Source of the DNA: Varroa destructor
Taxonomy: Eukaryota; Arthropoda; Arachnida; Mesostigmata; Varroidae
Assembly (NCBI RefSeq): GCF_002443255.2
Contig: NW_019211457.1
Location: 34,850,105-34,914,104, forward strand
Reading direction: 5' to 3'
DNA length: 64,000 bases
Positions 34,118 to 44,368 of this stretch are shown here, piece by piece. The notes under the pieces are model-generated. The model had not been told where the DNA came from. It saw nothing but the letters and a program-made list of their open reading frames with translations, and ran no database searches. The stretch's first letter is position 1. Each line of letters opens with the position of its first letter. Position numbers and translations under genes: made by a program.

Positions 34118-34243
34118 TTATACCGTCATGGGGCTAAAAGGATACTTAAGTGCCAAGGCTGTTCGATACATTTCGTTGAGTTTTTCCAAGTCCTTCTCTT
34201 GCCTGTCGTCGCGGGGAGTCCTGGTCGTTCGACTTAAACGTAC
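34118..34243 (-). CDS. Candidate exon, charged helical segment
   Basis: The minus-strand acceptor AAAGTGCCACTTCCAAG opens 41 codons in phase 0, with about two thirds purine-first codons. The product includes DDRQEKDLEKLNEMYRTALA, likely helical. The frame ends in TAA, and one base later stands a perfect donor (TATAAG|GTAAGT). Using that donor would give the right phase for the exon at 33512, but only past the stop. A weaker donor ACG|GTATAA just before the stop is an alternative. Confidence 0.37.
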   Translation of the reverse strand, partial: VRLSRTTRTPRDDRQEKDLEKLNEMYRTALALKYPFSPMTV

Positions 34244-34845
34244 CTTGGAAGTGGCACTTTAAACGAAAATGAACCAGAACAACAAAATGATTTTGGCAAT
34301 AAACCGACTGTTTTTTTGTTTGTCCAAAGTATAAGAAAGTGTCATAATAAAATAAAAATCACTATCCCTTATAACAAAGTCTGTGCTCAAGGATTATTCT
34401 TCACGAATTTATGTGTAAATAGTGTTTCCGTCTTGAATAGGGACACACTTTCAAGCATGTCTCACCGTCTGGCAATTCAACTTTAGGAAGTTAGAGTTCG
34501 GAAAAGCTATGCGGCGATCGTCCTTACCCAGGAACGCGAACATCGTTTATTAATCGTAATATCGTATCGTAAATAGCAAGTCGAAGGTAATCAACAGTAA
34601 CAGCATGCCGTGAGAATCAACCACAGAGTACCGTTACTGGTTGCTTCAAGGCGCTCGTTAGTGACGGGATTCGTGTAGCTCCCGCTTCTCTGATCAAACA
34701 AAATCATATCACCTACCCAAATCTGTCGACTACGTGATGTTGTCCGACTCTTTACATATTAGGCATTTCAATTTCTGTTGCGCTGAAAAAATACATCAGT
34801 GATCCGATTAACGATAAATAGCGCCGACGTCAAATGACGTTGAGA

Positions 34846-35030
34846 CTATGGTGTGTCCTCCTCGATCAAGCCAGGTCGATCACTTAATACCTCATCGAAT
34901 ACATCGAAACATACATCAGTTTTTGAAACGTGCAATTTGGCTAGCGCGGATAGTTTCGAAATGACCGGAAAAGTTGGGAGTTCTGCTGCTGGTCGCTTTT
35001 TTGAAACTTCCAGCGATCGGCCTCGTTGGT
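34846..35030 (-). CDS. Candidate last exon, acidic C-terminus
   Basis: It has an outstanding minus-strand acceptor (CTGCCGCTTCTGGCCGTTCTCAACAAG). Two bases and 60 codons lead to TAG; 38% of codons are G-first. The product begins basic (RGRSLEVSKKRPAAELP) and ends acidic (CFDVFDEVLSDRPGLIEEDT). The exon at 35096-35244 lies 65 bases upstream, a typical minimal intron, although the phases I can see do not join. Confidence 0.4.
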
Positions 35031-35095
35031 CTTGTTGAGAACGGCCAGAAGCGGCAGATGAATAGAGCCGTACTACGACAAAGGATTCCAAGAAC

Positions 35096-35244
35096 CTGTA
35101 GAGCCGGAGGTAAAATAACGGTAAAATATAACCTGCGGCTTATTGTTCGTGTTATACGATCATGCCAGCGGTGCTCATCATGTAAAACCGCTATGGCGCC
35201 ATCATTTTCTTGAGCCTTAATCATATCTGGCCTCTTGTTGTGCA
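35096..35244 (-). CDS. Candidate exon upstream of 34846-35030
   Basis: The minus-strand acceptor CCTGTCTCGTTGAGCAG is followed by two bases and 49 codons up to CAG|GTTCTT. T-first codons are 12% and G-first about 29%. The product includes DMIKAQENDGAIAVLHDEHR and then ISRRLYFTVILPPAL. The donor is poor, and the phase does not match the next exon. ATG at codon 7 could be a start. Confidence 0.32.
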
Positions 35245-35374
35245 CTGCTCAACGAGACAGGTCTCGCCAACGTGGGTGCACCTGGCGCGGCATGATGCCA
35301 AGTTTATCATCCATTTATTTGCTAAACAACACAGCGTAAAGTACGACTTCACAAACAAACAGATAACCAAAATT

Positions 35375-35526
35375 CTAGCCATAGAATATATGTCGAAGCG
35401 TAGAAAAGGCGTAGAGAGGCACAGCGGCTGAAGGGGCAGCCGTGGAGCTGACTATCGTAATTCCGTCGTCAGTGGCGTCCGTAACAGTAACCACGCATGT
35501 GAGTGAGAGGTTCTCGGCCTCCAACG
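35375..35526 (-). CDS. Candidate last exon, threonine/alanine-rich
   Basis: A very long pyrimidine-rich tract (CTTCCTTTTTTCTCGTTTCGTCCTACTTCAAAG) precedes two bases and 49 codons to TAG. About 41% of codons are G-first and two thirds purine-first. The product starts LEAENLSLTCVVTVTDATDD, the sort of beta-rich sequence seen in extracellular domains, and ends LYAFSTLRHIFYG. No family is claimed. It is among the best single-exon candidates. Confidence 0.42.
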
Positions 35527-36075
35527 CTTTGAAGTAGGACGAAACGAGAAAAAAGGAAGCCAAGGTGGGTAGGGTAAAAGGAGGCTTGAGGGGCGTAAGT
35601 TGGAAGAACTCTGGGCATGTGAAGTTCTTGTCTACAAACCGCCTCAGGGGATGGTCGAGAGAGGTGAGATAGATAGCACGCCCGCGGCCCACTATGTAGT
35701 GAAGCGAGCTGTTGGTAGGTTACGCTAGGAGCGAATCTAAAAAAGACCTTATCGTGAAAATAAGAAACTTTGGTGCAATAGCGACGACCGCCAGCTGCTA
35801 AGCCGTAAGTAGCGACATTATATAGACACATCGTGTATTGTTAGAAAGTAATGCAGGAAATCTCTACCTCGGGCGGAAACTATTTAGGAAGCACAGTCTG
35901 ACTATGATGATATGGGAAAGAAAGTATAACAAGCAAGTGCGCGGATTAGTCTCTAAAGCCTCATTCAAAACAACTCGCGGCAGTTGCTAAGGGTTAAATG
36001 ATTAGGAATGTAACCGCAAAATCGAGCATTTAACCTTGGCAGGTTTCCGAATGAAGACTTCGTCGCCATGCACAT

Positions 36076-36261
36076 ATGGATAACAATTTTCCCGTTTTAA
36101 GGAACCCGATCAGACGTATAACAGAGATGAATATCGGAAGGACAGGATCGGACGGGAATTCATCACTTATGCAAAGCCTTGCCCTAGCTCCAGCCGAATC
36201 GATAGCAGCAGCGTATCTGGTCGCTCAGTCAGCAGCCACTACTTCGAGGCGTCGATCCTAG
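36076..36261 (+). CDS. ATG ORF, 61 aa
   Basis: ATG (CATATGGAT) opens 61 codons with 64% purine-first and 16% T-first codons. The product begins MDNNFPVLRNPIRRITEMNI and ends with an alanine/serine-rich, basic tail (AYLVAQSAATTSRRRS). The middle may form a helix (MQSLALAPAESIAAAYL). No splice sites are needed. It may be a small intronless gene or a first exon. Confidence 0.37.
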   Translation: MDNNFPVLRNPIRRITEMNIGRTGSDGNSSLMQSLALAPAESIAAAYLVAQSAATTSRRRS

Positions 36262-37117
36262 ACGAGGGCCGACGGCAAGGTGCCATAGGTTATGCTACAA
36301 CGCGGTGAAAGGATGATCTAAAAAAAGCATACAGAAAATAGAATAATAAGAAAGTTCGGGGAACAGAGCGCCTGAGACACACAAGAGTACGCTGCGGGAA
36401 ACTTAGCCACCGTTACCTGACCATCGTCATCGCAAAGGAAAATGCGGGACGTCTGAAACAGGTTGTCTAAAAGGTGCTGTTACGGAGGCTTCTGTTGTCA
36501 ACTGCCGCAGTTCGGACATAACGGCTAGAAACTTAAACTTAAGGACAGGTGAAATATACCTGAGAACTAAAGATGTCACAGAGTACCAGGGCCATGGAAT
36601 GATAGAAAAGTTGTACTTATTGACTAGATAAGTGGTCTTCATAAGTTCGTGTTTAGTGTGTATATGTACATGAGAAAAACGCTCTTTTTTAGCCTTTTGA
36701 GCGACAGTTAGTGGCCTTGCATTATTATTTCTGAATGAATTTATATGTTAAATTAGACGTATTTACTAATAGCTATATTAGTTTCCCTATACAGGCGTAC
36801 AAGGATTCCTTAAGTTACATATACAAAAATCCGCGCAGTCAATTCGAGTCGATAAAGGGCTGGTGGTAAAACAGTTCTACACTGCTTAGGCCAGTGAATA
36901 TACACACATATACCTGTTATGTGAACCTAAATTCAGTGTCTATTAGAATTTTCTAAGCAAACTACAAACAGCAGTTAAACTTTGATCTGGGTGACTTTGG
37001 TGCGTCCTTTCGACGAAAATTTATGTGAAGCAAGGCATGGCTGAATCGGCATTCTGCTTTTGTTCAATTCAAGCTCTGTGAACCGAAGAGCTCCAAAGAA
37101 GGCACTCTCTAGAAAAA

Positions 37118-37315
37118 ATGGTGGCTGAAAAAGAGACAGAAAAAAAGGAGAAACGGCCGAGTCCATTGGAGGAACTAAGCTTAGGGGCTGCCTTACGTTT
37201 TTCAGTGAATGACTTTGTGCTTTTAACACAACGGCTCCGTCCACTGGCGGCCAAAGCAGCCGGTCGAAACGACAAAAAGCGGGCACATGAAAAAGCAGAA
37301 TCGACGTCGGCTTAA
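37118..37315 (+). CDS. ATG ORF, 65 aa, lysine/glutamate-rich
   Basis: ATG in an optimal context (AAAAAATGGTGG) opens 65 codons; 38% are G-first and 14% T-first. The product begins MVAEKETEKKEKRPSPLEEL, has a short hydrophobic middle (FSVNDFVLLTQRLRPLAAKA), and ends KAESTSA. It reads like a small nuclear or cytosolic protein. No splicing is needed. One of the strongest intronless candidates; family not recognised. Confidence 0.42.
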   Translation: MVAEKETEKKEKRPSPLEELSLGAALRFSVNDFVLLTQRLRPLAAKAAGRNDKKRAHEKAESTSA

Positions 37316-38716
37316 ACCCAAAAAAGCATCATTTTGTAGGAATCATATATAAAAAGAGTTCTATGAACATGAACTTTGGAGTAGAATTTGACTACGGAGA
37401 GTGTACGGCAAAATGTGACCTCATTTTAAGTCATACTATAATAAATAGTTAACGTCTACGCGTAGTCTGAGATCGCGAGATAAAAAAATACGTCCATAGA
37501 GGGCGTATATTATGCATAATGTGTGATACAACGAAAAAAGCATAAATGATGGTCTGATACTAATGTTATATGTATAAATAGTGGAAAGTACAACGGTCAA
37601 AAGCATCAACTCCACAATAAGAACAAGCAATATAAATATAATTCTTTATTGTACAAAAGGGCTCTGTGAGGGTCGAGCTCTGAGGCGCCGTCTGTCGGAA
37701 GTCGTCAATGTTATAGCCCGAACCTGTACTTTGCCTATGTACATATATATACACACATTTACATACATGTTCGATTACAATTTGCGCCAGGAACGTCTAT
37801 CGCCGATTGCGATATTAAAAACTGAAGTTGTAGACCAATGTAGTATTTAAGCGACCTTCATTAACAACGTAGCATACTTGCCGGCCATTGGAAGACATAA
37901 CAAATCGTTGCCTATTAATCTGCCTTAGCTTTACTGCTCCAAATCAAGCATCATCTCCATCTAATTATTTAATGAACGATAAATTTATTCGATAAAACCT
38001 GATTCGACTGCCGTCCAGTTGACAACTATTTCTACATGATACATAATACAGTTGACCGTTTCCGTACAGTTGCTGCACACGTCGCATCCCGCTCTACGTT
38101 GACTTTCTGCTATACATAAGTACTTTGCCGTGCAGACTGACGGAAATAAATTTTCCGTCAAGAGATAGCACAGCCAATACCCTGGCGTAGAAGCACCTTC
38201 TTACTTCTTGAAACCGTACGCAGCTCAAATTAATTAACAGTAAAGCTTACATCGGTAGCCGTTGTAACAGTAAGCCGTCAGCGCTTAGGACTGACTTGGC
38301 TTCCTATAAAATTAGATAGATCGAATAAAATTTAATATTGCCTCAAAGCAGATAAATTTTCCCTTGCTTTGAACCAGGAGCACAGATGTGATGACGCAAC
38401 TTCGTGAAAGAAGTTACATTTTGCTTAAATCTGCCACAACATGCCGACGCAGCTTCCACCGTCCTCAAAAAATATCCATCGTAAACGTTCGTACACGTTA
38501 GACAAGTTATGGCTTGTCGACACCTTCACTGCCGCAGCTATATCTCAGGCACTTAGCTTAGGAGAGTGACGTCGGAGGTTGCCGTTCCTGCCGTTGGCGA
38601 CATTAGCCACTGTTTACTCCTCGGAGAACCCCACGATGGAACACAAATACTAAAAATAAATAAAAGCAGATGCAATTTGAAGTACGAAAATGGATAGGTA
38701 GCTGTAAATAGCATTA
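37316..38716. other. Stretch without a secure gene
   Basis: AT-rich spacer with overlapping short frames and TATATA tracts near 37740. No candidate passes the tests used. Confidence 0.55.
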
Positions 38717-39178
38717 ATGGAAGACCTCGAACGGGAGCAAGGGCTTAGGATATTGAATAGGTGGCGGTCGGTGTACGGCGACGGGACAGATCGCGAAGAG
38801 AGTAGGCAGAAAAATGGGAATAGCCTGGGACTTTCCGAATCGGCGTGGCTTGTCGGTGTCACTTTTTCTAGAATTGTTTGTTTTTACTGGCAGCCGTCCG
38901 TTATACATCTGTTTGATAAATCGGGTACAAAACACAAACACGTCCACGTTACTACTGTAACACACATGTTTCTCACAACAACGGATAGAGACGGAATAGA
39001 GAAGAAATACGACCAAGCGTGCCAGCTGGTTGGGAAAGTGTTCCGTCAGTATTTAAAGGCAGTGACATATTGTCAAGCGAAAAAAGACAGTGACACAACA
39101 ACGCGCAATGGCATGAATGTGACCAAACAGCACGATCAGGCTGAATTGAAGGAAAGCACGACGAGGCAAGGCAAGTAG
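38717..39178 (+). CDS. ATG ORF, 153 aa
   Basis: ATG (TTAATGGAAG) opens 153 codons with 31% G-first, 64% purine-first and 16% T-first codons. This is the longest frame on the plus strand with a clear coding rhythm. The product begins MEDLEREQGLRILNRWRSVY, has a hydrophobic patch (WLVGVTFSRIVCFYW), then charged helical-looking parts (DGIEKKYDQACQLVGKVF) and a threonine/lysine-rich tail. No domain recognised. It could be intronless or contain unnoticed splice sites. Confidence 0.4.
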   Translation: MEDLEREQGLRILNRWRSVYGDGTDREESRQKNGNSLGLSESAWLVGVTFSRIVCFYWQPSVIHLFDKSGTKHKHVHVTTVTHMFLTTTDRDGIEKKYDQACQLVGKVFRQYLKAVTYCQAKKDSDTTTRNGMNVTKQHDQAELKESTTRQGK

Positions 39179-39399
39179 TTGCCTTTACCCTTTAACTAAG
39201 GATTTCTTGATGGAAACGTAGCGACTCGACAAAAGACCAACGTCCGTGGGTTTCACATCGCCAATACGAAACGCACTTCATAGACAAGTCATACCAGGAT
39301 ATCGCTACGTTGCGCACGAAACTCAGTGTCGTCGCAGAAAAATGCCAAAGCTAGCCACTGAACGTTCCTTAGAGCGATCTTCTTTTCTCTTGATCGCAG

Positions 39400-39485
39400 A
39401 TACGTGTACGCAGTTGGACAAAGTGATGTTGCACATAAGTACAGCCTATGTAAAAACTTGAACGAATTTGTGCCGAAATTGAGTG
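39400..39485 (+). CDS. Candidate internal exon
   Basis: A strong acceptor (GATCTTCTTTTCTCTTGATCGCAG) and donor TTGAGTG|GTAAGG bound one base, 28 codons and one base. The peptide reads YVYAVGQSDVAHKYSLCKNL and ends NEFVPKLS. A following acceptor at 39714 (CTTGTCATTCTTTCAG) would fit in phase but gives only five more residues before a stop. Confidence 0.33.
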
Positions 39486-40006
39486 GTAAGGTACTCCGCG
39501 TCGCAGTCTCAACACGTTTTATACAATATTATGTTATTATGTCGTTGAGAAGATTCACAACACACAGGTGCGTGCATATTTCAATACTACTGAACACAGA
39601 TACCGATGGTTCTTGGGGAAGAGCCATCTTATTGTAGCAGTGGCGTTGGGAACAACAGTAACAGGCATCTTTGACGAGATTCGCTAAATCTGTTTCTACT
39701 TGTCATTCTTTCAGGTTGCGGATATGTAACATGACGTTCACGCCAAACTCACTTGGCTTCAGCCACTCGCCAAACTACAAGACTTTCCATTATCCTCGTA
39801 TCGACCAATCGATAGACGCAGTTATTTACGTAACGGTAAATATCAACAACTCTTGGTAATAGCTAAAAGTAGTATATGTCAAAGGAGAAAGCGAATTTGT
39901 ACGGCCTGACAATTTGTTTTCTTTCTACTAATTGACTGTAATAAAATATTGTTTCATTTCAAAAAATAGATATAGAGCGAGAACGAGCAGGTTTATTCCT
40001 CTTCAG

Positions 40007-40148
40007 AAAAGGCATCACACAGAACTACTACAGAAGGTATAATGATGAAAGATTATTCAGAACGCTTTCAAATACGTTTCGCTTAACGTACTGCACGTAC
40101 GAAGTCCAACTGACTCCTATTCTACCAAATGACTTTTACGGAAAATAA
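40007..40148 (+). CDS. Candidate last exon, tyrosine-rich
   Basis: The acceptor GGTTTATTCCTCTTCAG is followed by one base and 46 codons to TAA. The stop overlaps an AATAAA. The product begins KGITQNYYRRYNDERLFRTL and ends LTPILPNDFYGK. Codon rhythm is only average. Confidence 0.25.
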
Positions 40149-41298
40149 AAACGTACGTTTTATTGAGGTGTTCAGTAGGAGATACGATACGCAGTAACCT
40201 ATGCGTTCATGTATACCTAAACACCCCTATGCAATGACCGATGAATCTATTCCTTCTCGAAGAAATCATGTTTTCGGCTTGATTGGATTCGTGACCATAG
40301 CCCGGGAGCCTCATCAATGTTTTCGGCTTTTGGAGTCAAGTTGGCGAGGATTACAGATTGTCTCTAAAGGGTCTCCTTGTGCTTTAGAGAAATCTTTGCT
40401 CATTTTGGCTTATGCTTGCGCTTGCTCTGTTTGTGAAAAATAATTAGAATACCGGCACCGACGGCCACTTGACCGATCCGAAAGCCAGCTGCAACTAAGA
40501 GTCAAGACTTTTGACCCCCTGCCCTTTCCAGTATTTCAACGAGTTCACTTTTAGCGGGTCTGTGCGAAAAGCTGTTTGCTAGATGACAGCTAGCATAGCT
40601 GAGCTTAGTGGTTGGTTTTTCCTCGCTGCTGTTCAGCGGTAGGCTTGAATTGCTTTTGAATAGCGTGTTTACGGTCAGACCTCTGCTGGCCTTTTCGGCA
40701 GTAGAGGAACGTTTCGCTGCCCCGCGTTCGTTTTCCTCGATGTGTGTGCCAATTGTCTAGTCGCCCTGTCGCCCAAGATCTCAGTCCGCTTTTTGCTTTC
40801 GTATCCCAAAAAAAAAAAAAGGAATCTAATGTGTAGTAAACCAAATACGCCGAGCGCCTCTTTGGCCCAACGTATTTTTTGTTGTGGATTTCACGTTGGG
40901 CTCTGTCGAGAGCCGTCTAGCTAGGAGGAGTCGGGCAGCCAGCGAGGCAGATAGACAAACACTAGCCATACTACACGTGGTATTGCTTGGAGGTGACGGA
41001 CAATACCATAGCTACTGTAGCAGTAGTGCTAGAAGCAGACCAAGATAGTAATATTGGAATTTTTGCCCTAGAACTCGAAGGACATGTATATGTGACAGGC
41101 TTTCACACGCGAACAACATTGCAAGCTCGCCTATGACATGGAGGAGAATGCAACGACGCGAAACCGGCAGACTGGACTGATTCTACAATGATCACAGAAG
41201 CACTCTCCTCATTGTTGCGAACGTATCCGCCGTTTCGAGGTAGGCGCTAGAGTGCAGAATCAGAAGGGATTTGACGCAACTGCCAGAATCGTGTTCCT

Positions 41299-41787
41299 GT
41301 GTTTGGCTACGTACGTTCTGTCTATGTAGGACCTTTCTTTTTCGTTTGCGCCATATCGTTCTCCGATGTTGCTATTGCCTTCTATGTGAAAAACAAGCAT
41401 CAAGCTAAAAGAGCTCCGAACCAGCTGTTATGCACTGTAGATAATTTGAAGGGGCATTTTCCTCAAATAGTAGCACAGTTTAATGCAACTAGTCTTCTGA
41501 ATATTACGACGGCCGTTAACCGGTTTTTGCGCAGAGAAACAAACCACAGTTACACTATGCGGTAACCCTTTTAGCTATTTTCGGATGTGAAGGTGATAAA
41601 GAGGTTACGGAACGTCCAACACAAGCAACCTGTAGTAGACAGGGAGAAACTATTTACCCATTATATTAATAGGCATATGAAACTATGGGGTTTCATGTCA
41701 TGCGCGGAGTTATCTGAATATCTTTACGGTCTGGTTATCGATAATGGACGTATAAAAACGTTCTTATTGGCTAGCTTCATAGCATAA
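41299..41787 (+). pseudogene. Two coding-like blocks in one frame, split by two stops
   Basis: Frames 41299-41565 and 41587-41787 lie in the same reading frame, separated by TAA CCC TTT TAG. The first block has a hydrophobic start (YVGPFFFVCAISFSDVAIAF) and then a good rhythm (61% purine-first from residue 23, with HFPQIVAQFNATSLLNITTA). The second begins KVIKRLRNVQHKQPVVDREK. This could be one decayed gene, a readthrough case, or two unrelated frames. No intron of normal size fits between them. Confidence 0.25.
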
Positions 41788-43289
41788 CACTCTGCAAAGA
41801 GCTTCTTAAGGGGCTAAAGTACCAATAGCTAATAAGACGACACTTACAGCGGGAGATTTATGGACGATGTTTCCCAAAAGTGTACGTCTGATTAACATGC
41901 CCTACAAAAAAATCAGTGAGTGTAAAGGTTTCTTTTTTCCTGTGGCAATAAGTGACCTGACGTGATGCACATTGGCCCCAAGAAGAATTTGACAGAATCG
42001 ATACTCAAGTAACTGTAACAAATAGGAATCAGTTGAGACCTGTCATCCCGATCAAAATTATGCCCATTATTTCATCGTCCGCTGGTGTCCATATTGTCCA
42101 ACAAATTAAACGGATTAATAGACTAACGCAGCATTGGATAGCGGTGCCCAACCACCAAACATTGCAGAGTTGTGTGTCTCTTCAGTACGCTAGGTAACGA
42201 TTTCTTCCTACAGCCGGAGTTGCTGCTGTTGTTCTCTTTGTCGCCACTGTTGCACACAGAAGTCAAGACATATGACTTTAACTAGGCAAAGGAGTGTTGT
42301 GTATAAATTCCCACTGTCGTGTTCTGCATGAACGGCTGCTAAAACAATGGAAGTAGAGAAAAGGTAGAAAGAACTCCTCAGTGGCCGTTCGAGGCTTGAA
42401 GCAGCCTGAAACAGGAGTCCCAGCTCCTGTTGTAGTCCATCGGATAACCCCTTTCTTTTTTCGCTAGAGGGCGCAAAAGCAATTGCTTGGAGAAAGAGGG
42501 GGTGGGGACAGAAGCATTTCCGACGGCACCGAATGGCAGAAAAGCGTTCGGAAGACGGGCCATACAACTTGAGCGACTTTAGAATTTCCTTCAGTTGCCT
42601 CCGGTGGTTAAGAAACCAAGATAGAGGAGTAGGGGACAAGCGGCGATTAGGTTTGGGGGGTAGGAGGAATGGTGCGGTAGAGTCGTTTGGTAGAGAGCGC
42701 GATGCGCTCTAGCGACCCGGAAGACTCCCACTTCTATCTTTCTCTCTCGACAACGGCCGAGGCCGCTTATAATACACACTACTAGGCTTCATCTATATCT
42801 CGATTCAATAAGGGAAAAGAGGTGGCTCTTTATTGGTCTGGCTCACTGTTGTGTTACCTATTTCGTAAAGGAAATAGGTAATATCGAGACAGGGCGCGCG
42901 CTAAAAGTAACTGTTTTTATAGTTTTAAATAATTAGAAAAAAGTGAGCGCATAATAATCTGGGTACAGTCTTCAAAGGGCAAACGTGCCGATTAGGTCAA
43001 TTCTCGTGGAAGAGTAGTAAAAAATATTATATCGTCAACCAGGTAACAATTATACCATTTAAGTCAATGTTTTTCAACGTGTTCACCGGCTACCGTGTAC
43101 ATCCATCCTATAGCGTACCAGGTTAGTGTTGGACACGAACATTGACGTTTCGCCTGTCGCTTTGGATACGATTATATGCTACGTGCGGATCAACAGCTAA
43201 AACTCAAATTATCAGCTACGTAATGGTCACCTTCGAACTCGATAAGCAGCAGCGTCACAGAATGGTATCCCAGGGAAGATATTTACTGA
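41788..43289. other. Stretch without a secure gene
   Basis: A 143-codon minus frame at 42208-42639 and a shorter ATG frame inside it are rich in T- and C-first codons and look like by-products of a pyrimidine-rich plus strand. Nothing else stands out. Confidence 0.45.
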
Positions 43290-43490
43290 ATGTTGTACAT
43301 GCTGATAGAGACAGTGAAGATATTTGTTATTGCAAAGGCCACCGGCGAAGTATGCAAAATTCAGTCTACGAAGAGATATACTCTCGGGAAGCATGTGGAC
43401 CACAGAGCAAATCAGAGAAAAAAGGACTGGCCTTTTTGTTCCATGCGAACAAAACAGGCTGTCTCGTTTTGCCTGCACTGTTCCGATTAG
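43290..43490 (+). CDS. ATG ORF with coding-like first 46 codons
   Basis: ATG directly after an in-frame TGA opens 66 codons. Over the first 46, about 72% are purine-first and 15% T-first. The product begins MLYMLIETVKIFVIAKATGE and continues KIQSTKRYTLGKHVDHRANQ. A GTATGC donor after GGCGAA could end a first exon. The longer frame 43142-43510 overlaps it and is also coding-like in its centre, so only one can be right. Confidence 0.27.
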   Translation: MLYMLIETVKIFVIAKATGEVCKIQSTKRYTLGKHVDHRANQRKKDWPFCSMRTKQAVSFCLHCSD

Positions 43491-43650
43491 CAGCATCAAT
43501 AGATCAATGAATGGTCCCCACGCAAACGAAGCGGCGACGGTATCGAATGGCCAGTGCGTCTTTATTCTGCATACTGGCTATGGCCTGCATCAGTGAAGAT
43601 GACCTATGGATGATCTGAGGAGCGATTTGCTGATATTATTGTATTTGCAG

Positions 43651-43770
43651 GTCAGGAAAATAGCTTTGTTGGGTGCGAAAAAACCTATCAGGCGCTTGTT
43701 TATTTTGACAAGCATCCTTTCAGAGAGCTTTGGACTCAGGCGTATTAGCAAGGCAAACAAATGTTCCTAA
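43651..43770 (+). CDS. Candidate last exon, basic
   Basis: The acceptor TTGCTGATATTATTGTATTTGCAG has a clear branch-like site. In phase 0 it opens 39 codons to TAA (VRKIALLGAKKPIRRLFIL), with 64% purine-first codons. Reading with two leading bases gives another plausible peptide (GCEKTYQALVYFDKHPFREL). The acceptor is more credible than either frame. Confidence 0.27.
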   Translation, partial: VRKIALLGAKKPIRRLFILTSILSESFGLRRISKANKCS

Positions 43771-44344
43771 ACAGCTGCAAAGTTCAACCTGCTATTTACC
43801 CTCGCTAAAGCGTAAAAAGATCATTTCTTTTCATTGATAGCATATGTAATGGTTTCGGGTTTGCCTAGGTACTTAGGCCATTTAATCTAACGCGGTACAT
43901 GTTTTTTACTCTTTCAATAGCGTATATTCATGCAGGTGTTATAATGCAACGATTTCTTCCCAGATATATGAAAAGTAAGATGTAGATGAAGCGTTTATAA
44001 ATAGGGATCGCTAACCATTTTTTCTAACCCATTACAGAGCGCGTCCTCCTATAACTGTGTACGTCCACCATTCAGATGATAGCTTTTTATCCGTCCGAGC
44101 GTATACGAGAGAACCTTGTCGCTATTGTTAATAGCGCAGAGGTGCCAGCCCATTGTTTCCTTATGTATCTGTATGACAGATTATGAAATGTTCTATCATA
44201 ATATTTTGTACATTCCCCAGCTTAGGCCCCAATTATCGTAGCCGTCTTCAGCGAACATTGGCCCAGTTGAGGATAAGTAATATCAACCACTAGTTCTTTT
44301 CACCCATAGCCTCATACATTTAAAGACAGCCGCTTCCCACTGTA

Positions 44345-44368
44345 TTGTTGTTGTTGTTGTTGTTGTTG
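44345..44368 (+). repeat. (TTG)8 microsatellite
   Basis: Eight perfect TTG units. Confidence 0.95.

Noticed and set aside
42208..42639. 143-codon minus-strand frame
   Set aside because: Only about 39% purine-first codons; explained by pyrimidine-rich composition.
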